The position numbers were made by a program, and so were the translations under genes. A stretch of 13,028 bases of DNA, from assembly GCA_023627715.1 (NCBI GenBank), contig JAMAHW010000237.1, forward strand, positions 1 through 13,028. Reading direction: 5' to 3'. A model generated the notes under the pieces. The model was not told the DNA's origin. It worked only from the letters and a program-made list of their open reading frames with translations, and made no database searches. Below are positions 7,710 to 13,028 of this stretch, in pieces. Each line of letters starts with the position of its first letter. Positions within the stretch are counted from its first letter, which is position 1. Origin of the DNA: Periconia sp. R9002 (Eukaryota; Ascomycota; Dothideomycetes; Pleosporales; Periconiaceae).

Positions 7710-9405
7710 CAGCGATACTCACTGAGTCTCAGCAAGTCCCAGTTCGCCATAAAATACGCATATCATGTTCTCAATGCAGAGGCACCTCCACTCGTCTTTT
7801 GAGTGTATGCCAATACCCAAACCTGATTTAAGGAGGGATACCGCGGCATCGCAGAGAGGCTCGAGTTGCCGGGGCGCGACAACTTGAAGGTAGACGTGCT
7901 ACGGCTAGTGAACCACTGGCTTTGCGATAAGGGAAATGGGCAAGGGATGATGGTGTTGGATAATGTCGACAGCGAAAAAGTCATTTCCCCATCCAAACAA
8001 CAAGAGCAGGACAGCCTCTCCGAGATAATGGCGGCTTATCTCCCTCAGAGCTGCAATGGCTCCGTCCTGGTCACTTCGCGCAACATGAATGTAGCAGCTC
8101 AGCTAGTGGAATGCGACAATAATATCGATGAAATACCGGTGATAGAAGAAGACGAAGCGCTGCAGCTGTTAGGGAGCAAGCTACAAGCTGAAAAGCTGCA
8201 GAGAACCGACAAAGACAGCGCAACGGAACTGGTGAATGCGCTTGACCGGTTGCCTCTTGCCATCAACCAGGCAGCGGGCTATATCAATCAGCAGGCAGAT
8301 ATGATGGTCCCAGATTACCTTAGGGGCTTTTTCGCCACTAGGTGTGCGAGTGGCACAAGCGGTCTCTGGCAAGACAAAGACGGGCCAATGTCAGCGGTGA
8401 CAACATGGCAGATACTATTCGAGCACATTTAGCAGAAGCAGCCGCTGGAAGCAGAGTTGCTGTCGCTAATGAGCTTCTTCGATCGGCATGGAATGCCTAA
8501 GCAAGTGTTACGACGGTACAGCACCGCAGTAGTGGCAGGGACGATGGGCACCGAAGAAATATCATTTGATCGAGACCTCAATACCCTATCCGCCTCCTCT
8601 CTAGTCACTATTACGCCAGATGTCGAGACGTGCGGAATGCATGCAATACCCTGACTCAGCTCTGCATGCGGGTCTTGCTATCATCTTCTGGTAATGCAAA
8701 GCGGTATGAACAAAACTTTGTCATGCTATTAGCCAAAGAGTTTCCTATAGCAGCTTGTCGAGCAGAGACCCAAGCTAGAAAAGCCCGCCAGCAATTACTT
8801 CCACATATCTTTTCTCTACATAGGAAGGGCTCAGGGTCTTATCAACGCTGGGTATTATCTTCACGAGGTGCGTGGCAGGCATGAGGAAGCAAGAAAGCTG
8901 CTGCAGCGGACCACAGAAACCTGTGACAAACAACTAGGGATGCAGCATCTGACTTTGCTGGTCAGCGTGCTCTGTCTGGCAAGGGTTCTGCTTTCTCGGG
9001 GAAAGTACAGCCAGGCAGAAGTGCTCAGCTGGCAGGCACTCGAAGGACTGGAGAGGAAGCTCGGATCCGAGCATTTGGCTACATCAACGAGCATGTTCTC
9101 TTTGGCAATAGCGCTTTATTCATAGGGAAAGTACGAGGAAGCAAATAAGCTCAACTGGCAAGCAGCAGAAGCGAGACCAGAGATGTTAACCACTACGACT
9201 GCCCTGGCGAACTGGCTTTTCCGGAGAGGGGAGTATAACGAAGCGGAGGGGCTTAGTAGGCTAGCCATAGAAGGATGGGAGAAGGTTTTAAAAGCGCAAC
9301 ACCTGGACATGTCTATTTCAGCATCCGGCATTGCTCATCTGTTGCATGTCGCAAACGGTGCGACGATTTCGCAGATAAGCTTGAAGCTCAGCACTCTAGT
9401 ACGGT
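7710..9405 (+). pseudogene. Fungal NLR-like protein: NB-ARC domain followed by TPR repeats, heavily disabled
   Basis: One frame from 7710 carries most of an NB-ARC ATPase: a P-loop remnant with SKSQFAIKYA (7731-7760), GYRGIAERLELPGRD, kinase-2 GMMVLDNVD (7944-7970), RNBS-B GSVLVTSR (8058-8081), LPLAI (8250-8264) and AVTTWQ, then LLSLMSFFDRHGMP of the winged-helix region. In-frame stops lie at 7800, 7824 and 8430. Near 8645 the frame shifts (MRVLLSSSGNAKRYEQNF, QQLLPHI), and near 8810 it shifts back. TPRs follow (GRHEEARKLLQR, RGKYSQAEVLSWQALEG, GKYEEANKLNWQAAEA, RGEYNEAEGLSRLAIEG) with a TAG at 9123 in place of an expected Gln. Another shift near 9355 leads into DDFADKLEAQHSSTV. Intact relatives are STAND-type sensors in non-self recognition and programmed cell death in fungi. 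No N-terminal effector domain is visible, and the 3' end is replaced by an inverted NB-ARC copy. Confidence 0.85.
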
Positions 9406-9724
9406 TGCCATGTCGTCACCGCTGACATTGGCCCGTCTTTGTCTTGCCAGAGACCGCTTATGTCGCCCACACACTTGGTTGCGAAAAAGCCCCTAAGGTA
9501 ATCTGGGACCATCATATCTGCCTGCTGATTGATATAGCCCGCTGCCTGGTTGATGGCAAGAGGCAACCGGTCAAGCGCATTCATCAGCTCCGTTGCGCTG
9601 TCTTTGTCGGTTCTCTGCAGCTTTTCAGCTTGTAACTTGCTTCCTAACAGCTGCAGCGCTTCGTCTTCTTCTATCACCGGTATTTCCTTGATATTATTGT
9701 CACATTCCACTAGCTGAGCTGCTA
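9406..9724 (-). pseudogene. Inverted partial copy of the NB-ARC domain
   Basis: The minus strand is an ungapped copy of 8092-8410, with about 16 mismatches over 319 bp by eye (about 95% identity), 14 of them transitions. It encodes the same NB-ARC segment (EIPVIEEDEALQLLGSKLQ through PMSAVTTWQ) without any stop, differing at roughly seven residues. It starts at the TA where the pogo-like element ends (9723-9724) and ends where the TPR sequence of the plus-strand pseudogene stops (9405). It lacks the P-loop and the TPRs, so it cannot be functional alone. It may be a fragment of a paralogous gene that was inverted here. Confidence 0.9.
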
Positions 9725-9774
9725 CCAACCTGGCGTTGCAGAATCACCCACAATAGCTGAATTATTCCAAAAAT

Positions 9775-10942
9775 TCATCGTAACAGTAAACACAGTGCTG
9801 CACAAAAGATGGCGTATTTGAACCTACGTGGAAGTTTGATGTTCCGGCCACGTCTTGAAGTGATCACGGGTGAAGGATCACGTGCTTGATCATCCTGGTC
9901 CTCGACCCTAACCTCTGCAGTAACCTTCACACGAGCCTGCTTCTTCTGTTTCTTTGCGAGAGGCTTTGGAACCTTTCTATTTCCCTTTGGGGGTGTTTTT
10001 ATAGGCTTCTTGGTATTCCATTCTCTTGTTCTTTACCTTGGCATGTAGCTTGCTTCTCAGCCTAAATTCTCTCCCTCTCCTCTCCTTTGAATCCTCAACC
10101 TTTCTCTTCCTTCTTTCTCTTCCTTCTTTCTCTTCCTTCTTTCTCTTAAGTTTAATGGGCTTTGCTAAAGCCTGTTGTGGTTTCTCTCGAGCCTTATCAA
10201 GTTGTTTCCCTTCTTGCTTTTTTCTCATTCTCTCACGTTCCTGAGCCTCTTTCCCCTTCTTTGGTGAATAGAACATTGCTCCACCATCGTACTCCTTACG
10301 TTGCCGACGGTCTACAGGCTTGTTCTTCTTTCTGTTCTCCTTTGTAGATAGAAGAGCCTGTGTTAAGCCGTGTACCTCAGTGTGAAGCAGATCATTTTGA
10401 ACAGAGATGTGGCGGAGCGAGCGGTTAAGCTTTTGAACCTCGTTACTACTCTGATCATCGACCTGGGAGCGTTTAAGGCTCTCAATCTTCAGCCAGTCCT
10501 TCCCGTTTAATATTGAGGTAGAGCTGTGTTTTGAATCTTGGCTTGGCGGTGAGTGTGCGAACCTTTTGAGTATAACCTCAGGGTTGAACAGCCATATACC
10601 AGTTGCCTCAAATGACTTCAGGATTGGTTCTTCTTTAAAAGATGGAATACAGGCCTCCCAGGACGGAGGGAAGTCTCCTTTCTAAACTGAGAGTAGTCCG
10701 TGAGCGTTGAGGAAGTGTTTTATGACCGCGTTTGAGTAGGCTGATGAGAGAGGCTTGAACATCGTCACATCTAGTGGCTGCAGCGTGCGAGTGCTGTGAG
10801 GGGGAAATACCATAACCGGAAATTGATTCTGATTACGGTAACTGAGGAAATCAAGAGTAACGTGAGATCCGTGGCCGTCAAGGATGAGTGACTGGTAGGC
10901 CGAGTTTTGTATATTCTCAATGCGATGACAATTGCGTCTCAC
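9775..10942 (-). pseudogene. pogo-like transposase, C-terminal half (DDE catalytic end plus Lys-rich tail)
   Basis: The frame from 10942 carries SLILDGHGSHVT with the second catalytic Asp (codon at 10877-10879) and PPHSTRTLQPLDVTMFKPL with the third Asp (10769-10771). Exactly 35 residues separate them, the DD35D spacing of the Fot1/pogo group. A TAG at 10682-10684 interrupts the frame before KGDFPPSWEACIPSFKEEPI and FEATGIW, after which it stays open through a charged coiled-coil-like region and a very Lys/Arg/Glu-rich tail to a TAG at 9977. A one-base shift in the C5/A3/G3 run near 9984-10000 restores a tail reading RKVPKPLAKKQKKQARVKV and RRGRNIKLPRRF, ending at TGA 9775-9777. The N-terminal HTH/CENP-B DNA-binding domains and the first catalytic Asp are absent. 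The enzyme would have cut and pasted DNA at TA sites; this copy cannot. Confidence 0.85.
10104..10142. repeat. Three perfect 13-bp tandem repeats inside the transposase tail
   Basis: CTCTTCCTTCTTT occurs three times without mismatch (10104, 10117, 10130) and continues with CTCTT. It encodes part of the Lys/Glu/Arg-rich tail on the minus strand. Because 13 is not a multiple of 3, gain or loss of one unit would shift the reading frame; three units keep it. Confidence 0.9.
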
Positions 10943-10948
10943 CGCAGC

Positions 10949-11012
10949 TGGTCAGCCGCCAGATGGGTCAGCCGCCAGATGGGTCTGCAGTCAGATGGAT
11001 CTGCAGTCAGCT
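10949..11012. repeat. Four 16-bp tandem repeats (2+2 subtypes)
   Basis: Units at 10949, 10965, 10981 and 10997 are each exactly 16 bp. The first two share GGTCAGCCGCCAGAT and the last two share TCTGCAGTCAG. The array begins immediately beyond the truncation point of the transposase and ends 18 bp before a TATA box, so it could be either a junction scar or an upstream activator array. Confidence 0.9.
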
Positions 11013-11030
11013 ACACGGCTCTCTCTGTGG

Positions 11031-11039
11031 TATAAAAAA
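11031..11039 (+). promoter_or_regulatory. TATA box of the putative gene at 11083
   Basis: TATAAAAAA lies 52 bp upstream of the ATG at 11083, a normal distance in fungi, and sits in the only place where GC content rises sharply downstream. The CT-rich leader (CTCTCCAACGCA) just before the ATG is also typical of fungal transcription starts. Function is inferred from position only. Confidence 0.45.
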
Positions 11040-11082
11040 GGAACACCAGCCTGTGTCGTGAGATAGCAGTCTCTCCAACGCA

Positions 11083-11394
11083 ATGATGCAAACCGCAAGC
11101 CCTCATTTCCGTTTCGATCCCGCAAGCACACCGACGAGCAAGAAGAGGAGAACGGCGTCGTTGAAGCCCACTCTCCGTGTAGATTGTAGTCGGTCGCCCC
11201 GGCCGCCGCCTCAACCGATCCCGCCGCAGTCCTTCCCCGCACCGCTCCACTGGCCAGCGAAGTTCACCTTCAGCCCTTCCCATCCTTTTAGCTCAGAACA
11301 ACCTCACGTAGCCTCCCAGGGCTGGCCTCCATGTCTTGGAGCAGACGCCCACCAAAGGACGTGCTGCTCACCAGCATCGATCCCAGGTTTCTAG
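11083..11394 (+). CDS. Putative protein, Pro/Ser-rich with a basic N-terminal cluster, unrecognised
   Basis: A 103-codon ATG frame in GC-rich sequence, preceded by a TATA box and a 16-bp repeat array. The N-terminus reads TPTSKKRRTASLK, a plausible nuclear localisation or phosphorylation-type basic cluster, followed by a run rich in proline (RPPPQPIPPQSFPAPLHWPA) that would be disordered. No known domain is visible. Two ATGs are adjacent (11083 and 11086). Its 3' end overlaps the next frame (11331-11654) by 64 bases; the two could be exons of one gene joined by an intron, or one gene with a frameshift. I tested a GT at 11308 with the CTAG at 11393-11394 and the phase did not fit. High GC makes long frames more likely by chance, so confidence is low. 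Confidence 0.3.
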   Translation: MMQTASPHFRFDPASTPTSKKRRTASLKPTLRVDCSRSPRPPPQPIPPQSFPAPLHWPAKFTFSPSHPFSSEQPHVASQGWPPCLGADAHQRTCCSPASIPGF

Positions 11395-11654
11395 ACGTCT
11401 GCAAGACCAGCGTGACTTCTTCGTGCTCTTGGGTGGCGGGTGACCAGAACGCCTGGCTGCACTCTTCCGTCACGTCGTCTGTCGTGGAGTCGTGGCGCCC
11501 AGCAGACGAGCAGTTCGACCAGAAGACAGGCAATGCTGCGATAGCTGCGCAGATAGACAGGCTGGAAAGCACAATGGCCACAGCCATCAAGGAGCTCAGG
11601 AAGGCTCTCGGGGAGGTGAGCGGAGGAAGCGCCGGCGCGAAGAGACACCCGTAA
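11331..11654 (+). CDS. Putative protein or second exon with a short coiled coil, unrecognised
   Basis: A 107-codon frame that overlaps the previous one in a different phase. Its C-terminal third (IAAQIDRLESTMATAIKELR) has heptad-like spacing of I, L, M and L and could form a short coiled coil, and it is followed by a Gly/Ser/Ala-rich end and a TAA at 11652-11654. The first half has no recognisable motif. If joined to 11083-11394, the product would be a Pro-rich, basic protein with a C-terminal coiled coil, but no splice pair was proven. A third frame on the same strand (11492-11881) is also open, a warning that stop-poor GC-rich sequence alone may explain these frames. Confidence 0.25.
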   Translation: MSWSRRPPKDVLLTSIDPRFLDVCKTSVTSSCSWVAGDQNAWLHSSVTSSVVESWRPADEQFDQKTGNAAIAAQIDRLESTMATAIKELRKALGEVSGGSAGAKRHP

Positions 11655-12395
11655 GAGTATGTGAAGTTGGCATCGGTCGCCTTAGTTTCCAGTGGAAGGG
11701 CCGCGCCTGCTGGAGACCGGGTTTGCCCGAGCCATCGAAGACTCGCTTTTGCGTCGCGTCAAACCGCGAGGTTAGCATGCTGAGTGCGAAACCCGTGTTG
11801 GCTCGCCTCAACGACAACCCAATTCCGTGGCGAGGGATTTATTCATCGACCGAGGGGCGTGCGATTCGGATTCGATCTTAGGTGTAGCGATGGTGCAGCC
11901 GAAGATACTGGCGAACGTGAGGGTGGGGTGTTCAGGCAACCTTCAACATAGTAAAGTGGTTGAGCGGTGGCAGTCCGCGATGGAAAAGTAATAAGTGCCA
12001 GGATAGTGTATGATCGGACCTGTGCAGTGGGGTAGCCTAGATGCCATCACGGGGGTTTCGTAACATCGCGCTGCCTGTGACAAGCTCTTTTGCTCTTTTG
12101 CTCTTTTCGCTCGTTTTGTCTCAAGGGTAGGGTGGGCGCTATATGGTAGCAGTACGTCGATCACTTTTGTTTGTAGAAGAGAACATGCGTTAGTACAATT
12201 GCAGTGATTTATCTCATCCCGTCAAAGCGCTGCCGTCCCGCTGTTAGTGGAGATACAAGCGGTCTGGTGGGTGGCGCATTACTGTGCTTCTCGTCTTGTT
12301 CCCAGCCGTGAGCGGAGCTTCATTAGCTTGCTAGCTCATCTCCCGCGTGCTGTGCCCACTAGGCGCTTTTTCAGTGGCCACCCTCGTTTGCGCCT
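11655..12395. other. Non-coding stretch, nothing recognised apart from an 8-bp repeat
   Basis: No convincing gene. GCTCTTTT occurs three times in tandem at 12084-12107. Scattered short frames show no known features. Confidence 0.45.
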
Positions 12396-12490
12396 ATGAT
12401 ACACCGTGCCCGGAGATGCTGTCATCCACAAGCGCATACAAAGGGACGTCCGGCTGAGGCTGTGGCGCTGATTGAGGAAAGCTGCTGGAC
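12396..12490 (+). pseudogene. Possible TPR-like scrap
   Basis: The frame from ATG 12396 contains KGRPAEAVALIEES at about 12438-12479, which resembles the QGR-x-x-EA-x-x-L(M/I)EE helix of the last TPR in fungal NB-ARC/TPR proteins. The residues before and after do not continue the pattern, and there is no second repeat. A chance match is quite possible. Confidence 0.2.
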
Positions 12491-13028
12491 AACAAAACCA
12501 TTAGCCATTGGTAGCTCACTACGACACCGCAGACGGATGCAGAGGTGTAGGGCCACCCTCCATCAATCAAGAGCTTCGATGGAACATGCGAGTAAACAAA
12601 TGCGATACGGCGCTTGCGTAGGGCGAAAATCTACATTACGGCTGAATGCGGCCTTCTGATGCAGAATGGATATGGCTCAAGGCATGTGGCGGGGCGTTCA
12701 CTCCGGCCAACGGCTCTCACAAGAAGTCATGGTAGCGTAAGGTGGATAGCCACTGCCCTGTCTGCGTAGGGCGAGCAACATCGCGGGCTTGTTCGCCTTC
12801 CATATTCGTGTGGGTGGGCGCAGAAGCGCGCGACGGAATGTGCTTGAGAACGAAAGGGCCAGGAGGGAGGGCTGGTTTCGCGGAAGAGGTTTGTACCGCG
12901 TTCTGAGCCACGGTAACTCGCTTACGCGAACCACCGTGTCGGGTCGACCCCTGCGTAGGGGAAGCGAGCCAAAATCGACGACCAAAGTCCCCATCATCCG
13001 CGAAGCGCTGGCTGTGACTGAGGGATTG
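12491..13028. other. GC-rich end of window, no gene recognised
   Basis: A 99-codon minus frame (12698-12997) and shorter overlapping ones exist but carry nothing recognisable. TGCGTAGGG occurs three times on the plus strand (12615, 12762, 12952), the first two extended to TGCGTAGGGCGA. A small dyad, CGCTTACGCG, lies at about 12919. Confidence 0.4.

Larger units (their letters stand above)
9725..10943 (-). mobile_element. 5'-truncated pogo/Fot1-like (Tc1-mariner superfamily) DNA transposon
   Basis: The 3' part of a transposon, defined by its transposase (separate entry). The 3' end is placed at 9725 because the NB-ARC copy begins exactly at a TA dinucleotide that is also present in the intact-side sequence (8092-8093), and pogo-type elements insert at TA. 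The inferred outer end starts CCAACCTGGCGTTGCAG. I found no inverted partner of this end near 10943, where the element is cut off just before four 16-bp repeats, so its 5' half and 5' terminal repeat are missing. Confidence 0.7.

Noticed and set aside
7763..7996. Minus-strand frame over the NB-ARC region
   Set aside because: Antisense shadow of the plus-strand NB-ARC pseudogene, whose motifs are clear on the other strand.
10026..10244. Plus-strand frame with a hydrophobic Leu/Phe/Ser-rich product resembling a membrane protein
   Set aside because: It is the complement of the Lys/Glu/Arg-rich transposase tail on the minus strand; the apparent hydrophobicity comes from the CT-rich strand.
11288..11590. 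Minus-strand 100-codon frame with a hydrophobic start resembling a signal peptide
   Set aside because: It overlaps the plus-strand frames in stop-poor GC-rich sequence and has no promoter-like signals on its side; likely a shadow.
12698..12997. Minus-strand 99-codon frame near the right edge
   Set aside because: No recognisable motif, GC-rich stop-poor sequence, and overlapping frames of similar length in the same place.

Overview
The window looks like a repeat-rich, gene-poor accessory region of a filamentous ascomycete (Pezizomycotina). The evidence is the set of decayed families present: a fungal STAND/NLR-type protein (NB-ARC followed by 42-residue TPRs), an OrsD zinc-finger protein of the type that fungi often couple to RecQ-like helicases, and a pogo/Fot1-like DD35D transposase. 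Almost every recognisable gene is broken by stops, frameshifts, truncation or inversion. No intact, confidently functional gene was found. A subtelomeric position would fit the OrsD/helicase-type remnant but is inference, because no telomeric array is visible.

Layout. 1-165: end of a TPR array, decaying into non-coding sequence. 840-912 and 6655-6780: two inverted copies of a small hairpin-bearing repeat, 5.9 kb apart. 2177-3923: an OrsD-type gene in three blocks. The N-terminal part (minus) and the C-terminal tail (minus) flank a middle block that reads on the plus strand, so a zinc finger is cut between its Cys pair and its His pair; the helicase core is absent. 4140-6380: a foldback-like palindrome with arms of about 430 bp, each ending in 23-bp tandem repeats, plus a central 23-bp array, with short direct repeats just outside the arms. 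7700-9405: a plus-strand NB-ARC/TPR pseudogene. 9406-9724: a second copy of part of its NB-ARC, inverted, about 95% identical. 9725-10943: the 3' part of a pogo-like element (minus), apparently inserted at a TA inside that copy. 10949-11012: four 16-bp tandem repeats just upstream of a TATA box and a GC-rich stretch with two overlapping ORFs (11083-11654), the best candidate for an expressed, though unrecognised, gene. 11655-13028: mostly featureless, with one possible TPR-like scrap and short repeats.

Working picture: a graveyard where NLR-type and helicase-type genes were duplicated, inverted and invaded by DNA transposons. The most unusual structures are the 23-bp-repeat foldback element, the inversion inside the OrsD zinc finger, and the inverted NB-ARC duplicate split at a transposon target TA. 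Statements about families rest on remembered consensus patterns; no search was run.
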